Part shown: positions 8,777-16,264 of the stretch, one piece after another
Numbering within the stretch: the stretch's first letter is position 1
Layout: each line of letters starts with the position of its first letter
Origin: an uncultured Eubacteriales bacterium
GTDB lineage: Bacteria > Bacillota > Clostridia > Oscillospirales > CAG-382
Assembly (NCBI GenBank): GCA_934502885.1
Contig: CAKSUT010000016.1
Coordinates: 1-56,645 of the forward strand
Length of the DNA stretch: 56,645 nucleotides
Direction of reading: 5' to 3'
Position numbers and translations under genes: made by a program
The notes under the pieces: model-generated
The model's database searches: none
Told to the model about the DNA's origin: nothing
Seen by the model: only the letters and a program-made list of their open reading frames with translations

Positions 8777-8810
8777 TAAAAAAGAGCCTCCCGATATACT
8801 CGGAAGGCTC
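8777..8810 (-). terminator. Terminator of solute-binding paralogue B
   Basis: GAGCCTCCCGA and TCGGAAGGCTC form a stem with one mismatch around TATAC. The minus strand continues into six Ts. It separates paralogue B from the promoter of paralogue A. Confidence 0.85.
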
Positions 8811-8830
8811 GATTTGCAAAGAATCAAGCA

Positions 8831-10315
8831 TTACTTGTACGTCTTTATGAGTGTTGCAAGCTTTTCTTCAAATGCAGTCTTGTTGGACGCCCAGTAAGAA
8901 GCAAGTGTGTTCTGACCGCCGCTTACTATACTGCTTCCGTCGAAGCCTATTGCCTGATCCATAAATCTCGCGGAATCCTTGATTATCGGAATCATTTCCT
9001 CGGACTCGGTATCACGGGTGGACTGAACGGTAAGAAGAACGTCGAAGTACTTGGGAAGAACTTCAGTGTGTGCAAAGTATGCGAGAGTTTCGAGGGTTGC
9101 GCCGACAAGTTCGTATCTGTCCTCGGAAAGCGTTACAGGGAGATATGTGAGACAGCCGATGTTCGCACTTCTCGAATAGTAATCCGTCTGCTCCTCGTTG
9201 AGCTTGGGATAAGGTACGAAGCCTATTTCGTCGTCGTAGTTTCTCATGCCGGGGATAGAACCGATGAACGAGTCGTTGAAGAGAAGTCTTCCTTCCTTGA
9301 ACATATTATCGTCAACGCCGTAGGTCTTGTATTCGCGGAATACGCCCGGGAGAGAATAAAGCTCAAGGAGCTTGTCAATGATGTTGTTCTGCTGTACGGT
9401 GTAGATGTTGAGGACAGGCATATTGTTGTCGTCCTTCTTGAGCGTCTCTCCGCCGTAACCTGCGTAGGTTGCGGGGTACTGCTCATATCCCCAGCCGCCG
9501 AAGCCGTAACGGTCGTTATCGGTATCAAGCTGACCGTCGCCGCTGAGGTCCTTGGTTGCGGCGTTTATGTATTCAACGAACTTTTCATGAGTCCATGTTC
9601 CGTCGAAAACAAGCTGGTAAGGATAATCAAGCTCAAGCTCGTCAAGCATCGTCTTATTGAAAGCAAGGCAAGCGGTATCGGCGAATGTGCCGAGGTTGTA
9701 GTCACCGGTCATGCAGAATATCTTTGAGCCGAAGCAGATATCACGCTCGACGTTGGAATACCACCAATCCTTTTCGAGGTTGATGTAAGGAATCTGATTC
9801 CAGTCGATGAACATTCCCTCGTTGATAAGTCCCGGCATACCGGTATGCTGAACGTTAACATAGGCGTCATAGGTCGTATCGCCGGCAAGGATAAGGGACG
9901 AAAGCTTGTCTCTTTCGGTCGCCTGGTCAGTACCGCTTGTCGTAAGAGTTGAGCACACAAAATTCAAATCAATGCCGAGTCTGTCCTTGGTAGCCTCATT
10001 TCTGGCATAGATTGCGTCGTTGATAAGGTCGCCTGTTTCCTCTTTGCGGATATAGTCGCCCTTTCTCGAAGAATGAGCGATGTAGAGACTGAAGGTTTCG
10101 CCGTCGAACCTTACATCGTCGGGAAGCTCAAAGGTCGAGGAATCGGGCTCTTTGTTTTCGTCTTCTACTTTCTTGTCATCGTCGGTGTTTGTATCGTCGG
10201 TGTTTTTGACATCTCCGCCCTTGGGGTCTGTGTCGCCGTTCTTGTTGCAGGAGGAAAAAGAAGAGCCGGCAAGAAGCAGCGCAAGGACAAGTGCGCCGAG
10301 TCTGATTTTTTTCAT
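8831..10315 (-). CDS. Extracellular solute-binding lipoprotein (family 1), paralogue B
   Basis: The 494-residue lipoprotein is closely related to its neighbours along its whole length. It has a FSSC lipobox, an Asp/Lys/Thr-rich linker (GDTDPKGGDVKNTDDTNTDD), then the binding fold. Shared blocks include SSLILAGDTTYDAYVNVQHT, ERDICFGSKIFCMTGDYN and TKDLSGDGQLDTDNDRYG, the last being the calcium-loop motif. ATG 10315 stands seven bases from GGAG; ATG 10321 is only one base away from it. It has its own promoter and terminator and so is expressed alone. Divergence is greatest in the linker and around residues 290-320 (LPGVFREYKTYGVDD), which may touch the ligand or partner. Confidence 0.87.
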   Translation of the reverse strand: MKKIRLGALVLALLLAGSSFSSCNKNGDTDPKGGDVKNTDDTNTDDDKKVEDENKEPDSSTFELPDDVRFDGETFSLYIAHSSRKGDYIRKEETGDLINDAIYARNEATKDRLGIDLNFVCSTLTTSGTDQATERDKLSSLILAGDTTYDAYVNVQHTGMPGLINEGMFIDWNQIPYINLEKDWWYSNVERDICFGSKIFCMTGDYNLGTFADTACLAFNKTMLDELELDYPYQLVFDGTWTHEKFVEYINAATKDLSGDGQLDTDNDRYGFGGWGYEQYPATYAGYGGETLKKDDNNMPVLNIYTVQQNNIIDKLLELYSLPGVFREYKTYGVDDNMFKEGRLLFNDSFIGSIPGMRNYDDEIGFVPYPKLNEEQTDYYSRSANIGCLTYLPVTLSEDRYELVGATLETLAYFAHTEVLPKYFDVLLTVQSTRDTESEEMIPIIKDSARFMDQAIGFDGSSIVSGGQNTLASYWASNKTAFEEKLATLIKTYK

Positions 10316-10375
10316 TTTCATTCTCCTTACTTAGTATTGTAAATGTTCCACATCGTATCCCTACGATTGTATTAC

Positions 10376-10404
10376 ACTATACTACAGATTGCATTAAAAG
10401 TCAA
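10376..10404 (-). promoter_or_regulatory. Sigma-A promoter of paralogue B
   Basis: Minus strand: TTGACT, 17 bases, TATAGT, followed by a leader of about 55 bases. Confidence 0.75.
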
Positions 10405-10484
10405 TAGAAACACAAATGTTTTACATATTTTCAATATTTTTACGGACATATATGTTAAAAACAGCAATTCACAAAGCTTTTTGC

Positions 10485-10517
10485 AAAAAAAAAGAACCCC
10501 TGCGTCGGCAGAGGCTC
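10485..10517 (-). terminator. Terminator of solute-binding paralogue C
   Basis: On the minus strand GAGCCTCTGC pairs with GCAGGGGTTC over ten bases with two wobble pairs around CGAC, then a run of nine Ts. Confidence 0.85.
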
Positions 10518-10532
10518 TCTCGGTATAGATGA

Positions 10533-12011
10533 TCATTGATAAGTTTTTGTAAGTTTTGCAAGCCTTTCCTCAAAGGATGTTTTGTTTGAAGCCCAGTAAG
10601 AAGCAAGCGTATTCTGTCCGGACTTTACCATGTCGGAGAAGCTGAAGCCGATAGCCTGATCCATAAACCTTGCGGAATTTTTGATAATCGGTATCATCTG
10701 CTCGGACTCAACGTCACGTGTTGACTGAACCGTAAGAAGCGTATCAAAGTACTTAGGAAGAACCTCGGTGTGCGAGAAGTACGCCATTGTCTCAAGGGTT
10801 GCGCCGACGAGTCCGAATCTGTCCTCGGTGAGGGTGACGGGAATATACGTGAGACAGCTTATGTTTGCAGTTCTCGAATAATAGTCCGTCTGCTCTTCGT
10901 TTAGCTTGGGGTACGGAATGAAGCCTATCTCATCTTCAAAGTTTCTCATACCGGGTATGTTTTCCAGGAAAGAGTCGTTAAAGAGAAGTCTGCCCTCTTC
11001 AAACATCTTGTCGTCAACACCCCATGTAGTGTACTCACAGAGTACGCCGGGCATATTGAATACCTCTATAAGCTTATCAATGACGTTGTTTTGCTGCACA
11101 GAATAGATATTGAGGACAGGCATATTGTTGTCGTCCTTTCTGAGGGTTTCTCCGCCATATCCCGCATATGCTGCCGGAAGAGACTCCCAACCCCATCCGC
11201 CGTAACCGTAGCGGTCATTGTCGGCATCGATAAGACCGTCACCGTTGAGATCCTTGGTTGCTGCGTTTATGTACTCAACAAACTTGTCATGAGTCCATGT
11301 TCCGTCGAAAACAAACTGATACGGATAATCAAGCTCAAGCTCATCAAGCATTGTTTTGTTAAATGCAAGACACTCCGTGTTTGAGAACGAGCGGAGGTTG
11401 TAGTCGCCGGTCATGCAGAATACTTTTCCGCCAAAGCAGATATCCCTCTCGACGTTGGAATACCACCACGCCTTATCAAAGTTTATGTAAGGAAGCTCAT
11501 GCCAGTCGATAAACATTCCCTCGTTGATAAGACCGGGCATTCCGGAATGCTGGACGTTGATATAGGCATCGTAGGTCGTATCGCCTGCGAGAATAAGAGA
11601 CGAAATCTTCTCCTTCTCGGTGTTCTGATCCGCGCCGCTCGTGGTGAGCGTGGACACGACAAAATTGAGGTCAATGCCGAGTCTGTCCTTAGTCATCTCG
11701 TTTCTTGCGTAGACTGCGTCATTTATGAGTGCGCCGGTTTCTTCTTGGGCGATGTAGTCTCTCTTTGCGCCGGAATGAGCAATGTAAAGGTTGAAAGTTT
11801 CGCCGTCGAAACGGACGTCCTCCGGAAGGTCGAAGGTTTCGGAGTCGGTCTCCTTAACTTCACCGTCAGTGCTTTCCGTACCGGAATTGTCGGGAGTTTT
11901 TCCGTCGGTCTCCTTTGTGTTTGTGTCGTCGTTCTTCTTACCGCAGGACGCAAATGCGCTTCCGGCAAGGAGAAGTGCGAGAACGAGTGCGCCGAGTTTA
12001 ATGTTTTTCAT
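10533..12011 (-). CDS. Extracellular solute-binding lipoprotein (family 1), paralogue C
   Basis: The 492-residue lipoprotein has a FASC lipobox, a linker rich in Thr, Asp and Glu, and the same binding fold and calcium loop (TKDLNGDGLIDADNDRYG) as its two neighbours. ATG 12011 follows GGAGA by eight bases. Promoter at 12047-12075 and terminator at 10485-10517 make it monocistronic. The array of three suggests local duplication with separate regulation or ligand range, a pattern common in gut Clostridia that display several binding proteins for one importer. Neither the ligand nor the importer can be read from this window. Confidence 0.87.
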   Translation of the reverse strand: MKNIKLGALVLALLLAGSAFASCGKKNDDTNTKETDGKTPDNSGTESTDGEVKETDSETFDLPEDVRFDGETFNLYIAHSGAKRDYIAQEETGALINDAVYARNEMTKDRLGIDLNFVVSTLTTSGADQNTEKEKISSLILAGDTTYDAYINVQHSGMPGLINEGMFIDWHELPYINFDKAWWYSNVERDICFGGKVFCMTGDYNLRSFSNTECLAFNKTMLDELELDYPYQFVFDGTWTHDKFVEYINAATKDLNGDGLIDADNDRYGYGGWGWESLPAAYAGYGGETLRKDDNNMPVLNIYSVQQNNVIDKLIEVFNMPGVLCEYTTWGVDDKMFEEGRLLFNDSFLENIPGMRNFEDEIGFIPYPKLNEEQTDYYSRTANISCLTYIPVTLTEDRFGLVGATLETMAYFSHTEVLPKYFDTLLTVQSTRDVESEQMIPIIKNSARFMDQAIGFSFSDMVKSGQNTLASYWASNKTSFEERLAKLTKTYQ

Positions 12012-12046
12012 TTGTACGTCTCCTTGTTTTTTTATTTTGCAGCCAT

Positions 12047-12075
12047 ATTATAATTCGCCGCGGATTAAAAATCAA
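12047..12075 (-). promoter_or_regulatory. Sigma-A promoter of paralogue C
   Basis: Minus strand: TTGATT, 17 bases, TATAAT, with a leader of about 30 bases. Confidence 0.75.
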
Positions 12076-12156
12076 GGGGCTTTCCTCGACTTTCACAAAT
12101 TGACAACAATTAACGCTCATATTCTGTGCCTAATGCAAAAAATCAATATGCGGTGC

Positions 12157-13329
12157 TTATATTCTTGCAACTCCGCTCTTGCGTGCCGCTTCCGCGACAG
12201 CCGCCGCAACGGTCTTTCCCACCCTCTCGTCGAACGCCTTGGGGAGAATATACTCCTCATTCAGCTCGTCGTCGGAGACAAGGCTTGCTATTGCGTAAGA
12301 CGCCGCCATTTTCATCTCTTCGTTAATGTCGGAGGCTCTCACGTCAAGCGCTCCTCTGAAAATCCCGGGGAATGCAAGTACGTTGTTTATCTGATTCGGA
12401 AAGTCTGAGCGTCCCGTACCGACGACTCTCGCTCCCGCTTTCTTTGCGGCGTCGGGCATAATTTCGGGAACGGGATTCGCCATTGCAAAAACCGCACAGT
12501 CGTCCGCCATGGACTTTACCATTTCCTCGCTCACAATATTCGGTGCGGAGACGCCTATAAACACGTCCGCTCCCTTCATTGCGTCGGCAAGAGTTCCGGT
12601 TATATGCTCACGGTTTGTCCTTGCGGCAAGCTCGCGGTGAGCGTCGGAGAGTCCCTCCATGCCCTCGCAGATTATGCCGAAACGATCAACCATAATAAGA
12701 TTCTCCACACCGAGACGCATAAGGTGGTTGCCTATAGCCGTGCCTGCGCTTCCTGCGCCGTTAATGACAACCTTTACCTTTGATATGTCCTTCTTAACAA
12801 GCTTGAGTGCGTTGAGTATCGCCGCAGAAACAACGATTGCCGTACCGTGCTGGTCGTCGTGGAATACGGGGATATCGCACTTTTCCTTGAGTCTTCTCTC
12901 GACCTCAAAGCATCTCGGAGCGGAAATGTCCTCGAGGTTTATTCCGCCGAAAGAGCCGGAGATGTTATAAATCGTCTCGACAAGTTCGTCAACGTCCTTT
13001 GTCTTTATGCAGAGAGGAAATGCGTCAACGTCCGCAAACTCCTTGAAGAGAACGCACTTTCCCTCCATAACCGGCATTCCCGCCTCGGGACCGATATCTC
13101 CGAGACCGAGAACAGCCGTACCGTCTGTTATAACGGCAACAAGGTTGCTTCTTCTGGTAAGTTCATAGGATTTTTCGGGATTATCCTTTATAACGAGGCA
13201 AGGCTCGGCAACACCGGGAGTGTACGCAAGCGAAAGCGATTTACTGTCAGTGACCTTCGCCCTTGCCGTTACTTCTATTTTGCCTTTCCATTCATAGTGC
13301 ATCTTGAGTGCTTCTTCTTTTACCGTCAT
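12157..13329 (-). CDS. Malic enzyme (malate to pyruvate and CO2)
   Basis: The 390-residue protein is a short bacterial malic enzyme, oxidatively decarboxylating malate with NAD or NADP. The N-terminal domain has the catalytic tyrosine in SLAYTPGVAEPC and the lysine in MEGKCVLFKEFADVDAFP; VFHDDQHGTAIV holds the metal-binding aspartates; VVINGAGSAGTAIGNHL is the dinucleotide-binding loop. It lacks the phosphotransacetylase-like extension of MaeB, so it is the single-domain form. It follows the malate/lactate dehydrogenase gene by 20 bases in the same operon. ATG 13329 follows a GGAAAGAAG site. I see no clear terminator before 12076. Cofactor preference cannot be read with confidence. Confidence 0.92.
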   Translation of the reverse strand: MTVKEEALKMHYEWKGKIEVTARAKVTDSKSLSLAYTPGVAEPCLVIKDNPEKSYELTRRSNLVAVITDGTAVLGLGDIGPEAGMPVMEGKCVLFKEFADVDAFPLCIKTKDVDELVETIYNISGSFGGINLEDISAPRCFEVERRLKEKCDIPVFHDDQHGTAIVVSAAILNALKLVKKDISKVKVVINGAGSAGTAIGNHLMRLGVENLIMVDRFGIICEGMEGLSDAHRELAARTNREHITGTLADAMKGADVFIGVSAPNIVSEEMVKSMADDCAVFAMANPVPEIMPDAAKKAGARVVGTGRSDFPNQINNVLAFPGIFRGALDVRASDINEEMKMAASYAIASLVSDDELNEEYILPKAFDERVGKTVAAAVAEAARKSGVARI

Positions 13330-13349
13330 GATAATCTTCCTTTCTGCAA

Positions 13350-14471
13350 TCAGTATGTGGTTTTGACTCCGCCGTCGCCGAAATCGACTTTTCCGAAATA
13401 CGACTCGAAGTCCATTCCGAGGTATGTACTCATATCGTGCATTTCGCTCACGGTATTTATGTTTACCGCTATTCCGTTCTTCATTCTGTCCTCATACGCA
13501 AAGATTTCCTTTTCGCCGTGCGTGTATATTCTGTCGCAGCCGTCGGCTTTCGGCGCGTTGCGAAGCTCCTCCAAAAATACTGAGAAGTGCTTCTCTATTT
13601 CCGCAGGGACGCCGAATATTGCGGGATTTATCGCCGCAAAGCCATGGCACGTGCCGCCTTTGCCGTCAATATGGGTGTGGTTTGAGGTAAGACCGAGGGA
13701 AAGTATCGACGTGAATATCTCCGCAACCATTCCGTAGCCGTAGCCCTTGTGACTTCCGAGCTTTTCGGTCGAGCCGCCGAGAGGCATTATGCCGCCGCCG
13801 CGCTTCGCAACAATGTTTCCGAGAACGTCCGCGGCGTCGGTCGACGGCTTGCCGTCTTTATCGAGTGCCCACCCTTCGGGGAGAGGCTTACTCATTTTGT
13901 TGTACATTTCAAGTTTGCCTCTTGTTACGACGGTTGTTGACGAGTCGAAGAAAAACGGGTACGGCTTCGCCGGCATTGCCATTGCGATAGGGTTGCTTCC
14001 GAGCATAGCTTTTCTTGCAAAAGTAGGCACCATTATCGCCTCCGAGTTTGTCGAGGAAAAACCGATAAGTCCCTCGTCGCACGCCATTTTTGCGTAGTAT
14101 CCGGCTATGCCGTAATGATTGGAATTGCGGACGGTCACGACGGCAATTCCGCTTGTTTTCGCCTTTTCGACAGCTTTCTTCATTGCGAAATGTCCGATAA
14201 GCTGTCCCATGCCGTCATGTCCTTCAATTACTGCGGACACAGGCGTTTCAAACACAACCTCGGGCTTGGCTTCAGGGTGAATGAGTCCCTTTTCTATTCC
14301 TTTGTGATAACGCGCGAGTCTCTGCATACCGTGAGATTCTATTCCGTAAAGGTCAGACAGAAGAAGCACGTCGGTTATAATCTCCGACTCGCTCTCCGTA
14401 AAGCCGAACTTCACAAACGCATCGTTGCAGAATTTTTTAAGTACATCATAGCTGTAGGTCAAATACGACAT
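13350..14471 (-). CDS. Malate/L-lactate dehydrogenase family oxidoreductase (Ldh2/MDH2 type)
   Basis: The 373-residue protein belongs to the LDH2/MDH2 oxidoreductases, a fold distinct from classical MDH and LDH, which reduce 2-oxoacids with NAD(P)H. Family signs are YGIESHGMQRLARYHKG near residue 42, NSNHYGIAGYYAKM near 118, and GSNPIAMAMPA near 160, with conserved histidines in the first two. Members act on malate, lactate, ureidoglycolate, sulfolactate or 2,3-diketogulonate. The neighbouring malic enzyme favours malate, which is inference. ATG 14471 has GGGAGG eight bases upstream. It is the first gene of a two-gene operon driven from 14506-14534. Confidence 0.85.
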   Translation of the reverse strand: MSYLTYSYDVLKKFCNDAFVKFGFTESESEIITDVLLLSDLYGIESHGMQRLARYHKGIEKGLIHPEAKPEVVFETPVSAVIEGHDGMGQLIGHFAMKKAVEKAKTSGIAVVTVRNSNHYGIAGYYAKMACDEGLIGFSSTNSEAIMVPTFARKAMLGSNPIAMAMPAKPYPFFFDSSTTVVTRGKLEMYNKMSKPLPEGWALDKDGKPSTDAADVLGNIVAKRGGGIMPLGGSTEKLGSHKGYGYGMVAEIFTSILSLGLTSNHTHIDGKGGTCHGFAAINPAIFGVPAEIEKHFSVFLEELRNAPKADGCDRIYTHGEKEIFAYEDRMKNGIAVNINTVSEMHDMSTYLGMDFESYFGKVDFGDGGVKTTY

Positions 14472-14505
14472 ATGTTACCTCCCTTTTATTTTTATGACTT
14501 ATCAA

Positions 14506-14534
14506 AGTTTACCACAACACGAAAATAATGTCAA
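14506..14534 (-). promoter_or_regulatory. Sigma-A promoter of the malate dehydrogenase-malic enzyme operon
   Basis: Minus strand: TTGACA, 17 bases, TAAACT, ending 34 bases before the start codon. It is back to back with the spoVA promoter region. Confidence 0.65.
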
Positions 14535-14611
14535 CAATTTATTTCGCTTATTACGGCAATTTTTTGTAAATATTATCACTCCGTCAAACAGACCGTTTGC
14601 TCTCAAAGCAC

Positions 14612-14640
14612 GCATATTTTTCCGCAAAGCGCACAAAATA
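14612..14640 (+). promoter_or_regulatory. Candidate forespore (sigma-G/sigma-F) promoter of spoVAD
   Basis: GCATA at 14612-14616 fits the forespore -35, and CAAAATA at 14634-14640 is one base off the CATnnTA-type -10, with 17 bases between them. It lies about 30 bases before the spoVAD start. In known spore formers spoVA genes are read by sigma-G, which supports the call. No good sigma-A promoter is seen here. Confidence 0.4.
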
Positions 14641-14670
14641 CCTTCGACAAACGATTTGGAGGTTGTGTGT

Positions 14671-15702
14671 ATGAATTCCGATGCGGTATACGGTTCGCGC
14701 GGCGTATTGAAGCTTAAGACGCCGATACAGATAAAAAGCACCGCCGCGGTTGGCGGAAAAAAAGAAAAAGAAGGTCCCATGGGAGAATATCTCGACGACT
14801 TTACGGAAAAAGCCGACATGAATCTCGGAGCGTGGGAAAAGGCGGAAAGCGAAATGTGCCGCCGTGCTCTTTCGTACGCTCTTGAAAAAGCGAATTTCAC
14901 AGACAAAAACATAGACTGTCTTCTCGGCGGAGACCTTGTAAATCAGTGTACAAGTACCGGCTACGGCCTCGACGGCTTCGACATACCGTACCTTGGTTTA
15001 TACGGTGCCTGCTCAACCATGGCGGAGGGACTTCTCATAGGTTCTCTCCTCATTGAAAGCGGTCAGATGAATTCCGCGGCGGTTGTCGTATCGTCGCATT
15101 TCTGTTCGGCAGAGAGGCAATTCCGTTTTCCCCTCGGATACGGCTCGTTCAGCGGTCCGACCGCACAGACAACGGTAACGGGTGCGGCGGCGTTTATTCT
15201 GACGCGTGCCGGCGAAAACGCAAAAGGTGTGTTTATAGACGAACTTCTTCCGGGAATAGTATGCGACAGGGGTATAAAGGACGCCGGAAACATGGGAGCG
15301 GCGATGTGTACCGCAGCGGCGGACACCATAGTGCGCTATCTTACAACCTCGGGAAAAACTCCCGACGACTTCGACATCATTGCGACGGGAGACCTCGGCT
15401 GGGAGGGTTTGAGGCTTCTTCACGAATTTACAAAAGACACTGTTCCTCCCGGAAGCGGAAAGCTTAATGACTGCGGAGTTCTTGTGTACGACATCACAAA
15501 ACAGGACGTCGGTTGCGGCGGTTCGGGGTGCGGCTGTTCCGCAATCTGCACCGCAGGCGGCTTCTACGCAAAACTTTCGAGCGGTGAATACAAGAATATC
15601 GCCGTTATAGGCACGGGAGCCATGATGAGTCCGCAAAGTCTCAAGCAGGGGTTCTCGATACCGGCTGTCGCACATCTTGTGACGCTGAAAAGCCGCACAT
15701 AA
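14671..15702 (+). CDS. spoVAD: Stage V sporulation protein AD
   Basis: SpoVAD is part of the inner-membrane SpoVA channel that moves calcium-dipicolinate into the forespore and out at germination; it binds dipicolinate. The 343-residue protein shows the thiolase-like fold of the family: GEYLDDFTEKADMNLGAWEKAE, LLGGDLVNQCTSTGYGL's region near residue 90, YGACSTMAEGLLIG near 110, and a Cys/Gly-rich GCGGSGCGCSA near 290. ATG 14671 has GGAGG eight bases upstream; the frame stays open further upstream without a better start. spoVAE follows by 18 bases. spoVAC, normally just upstream, is absent here: the upstream neighbour is a divergent dehydrogenase operon. Confidence 0.93.
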   Translation: MNSDAVYGSRGVLKLKTPIQIKSTAAVGGKKEKEGPMGEYLDDFTEKADMNLGAWEKAESEMCRRALSYALEKANFTDKNIDCLLGGDLVNQCTSTGYGLDGFDIPYLGLYGACSTMAEGLLIGSLLIESGQMNSAAVVVSSHFCSAERQFRFPLGYGSFSGPTAQTTVTGAAAFILTRAGENAKGVFIDELLPGIVCDRGIKDAGNMGAAMCTAAADTIVRYLTTSGKTPDDFDIIATGDLGWEGLRLLHEFTKDTVPPGSGKLNDCGVLVYDITKQDVGCGGSGCGCSAICTAGGFYAKLSSGEYKNIAVIGTGAMMSPQSLKQGFSIPAVAHLVTLKSRT

Positions 15703-15720
15703 CCGTGGAGGTGAAATGTA

Positions 15721-16074
15721 ATGACTTATTTATGGGCGTTTATTGTTGGCGGAATTCTCTGTGCGATTGCGCAGATTCTAATTGACAAAACGAAGCTCAC
15801 GCCGGCAAGAATACTTGTCGGGTACGTGGTTTGCGGAGTTATACTGACGGCAGTCGGCATTTATCAGCCTCTTATCGATTTTGCAGGTGCGGGTGCGTCG
15901 GTACCGTTAACAGGGTTCGGTTATTCTCTTGTAAAAGGAGTGGAAAAAGCGGTTGACACCTACGGCATTACCGGAATTATGACTGGCGGTCTCACCGGAA
16001 CGGCAGGAGGTATTGCGGCGGCGATGTTGTTCTCTCTGCTTGCAGCCCTCATATTTAAACCGAAAGAGAAATAA
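15721..16074 (+). CDS. spoVAE: Stage V sporulation protein AE (SpoVAEb type)
   Basis: The 117-residue membrane protein has about four helices (residues 4-20, 30-48, 60-75 and 87-112) and matches SpoVAEb, the small integral subunit of the dipicolinate channel: MTYLWAFIVGGILCAIAQ at the start, then LIDKTKLTPARILV and GFGYSLVKGVEKAV. It follows spoVAD with a GTGGAGGTG binding site and ends just before a strong terminator, so the operon here is only two genes long. Confidence 0.92.
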   Translation: MTYLWAFIVGGILCAIAQILIDKTKLTPARILVGYVVCGVILTAVGIYQPLIDFAGAGASVPLTGFGYSLVKGVEKAVDTYGITGIMTGGLTGTAGGIAAAMLFSLLAALIFKPKEK

Positions 16075-16091
16075 TATCATAAATAATTCGC

Positions 16092-16120
16092 GCCGCCGGC
16101 GGACAGCCGGCGGTGTTTTT
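16092..16120 (+). terminator. Terminator of spoVAD-spoVAE
   Basis: GCCGCCGGC and GCCGGCGGT pair over nine bases around GGACA and are followed by GTTTTT. Confidence 0.88.
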
Positions 16121-16155
16121 ACCGTCAAAACAACTTTTACCGGCAAGGACATATG

Positions 16156-16184
16156 TTTACAATATCGTAAAGATGAGGTAAAAT
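16156..16184 (+). promoter_or_regulatory. Sigma-A promoter of the Na/Pi cotransporter gene
   Basis: TTTACA, 17 bases, TAAAAT, ending 80 bases before the start codon at 16265. The leader shows no evident hairpin. Confidence 0.6.
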
Positions 16185-16264
16185 GTGTGTGTGATAATTG
16201 ACGCTGAGATGAATTGGATGAAGGAAAGGTTCGGTCAAAGAATTACCCGAACAAAGGTGAAAAA

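Noticed and set aside
7192..12011. Tandem repeat array or recombination artefact at the three binding-protein genes
   Set aside because: The copies differ in linkers, promoters and many codons, so they are old paralogues and not an assembly error.
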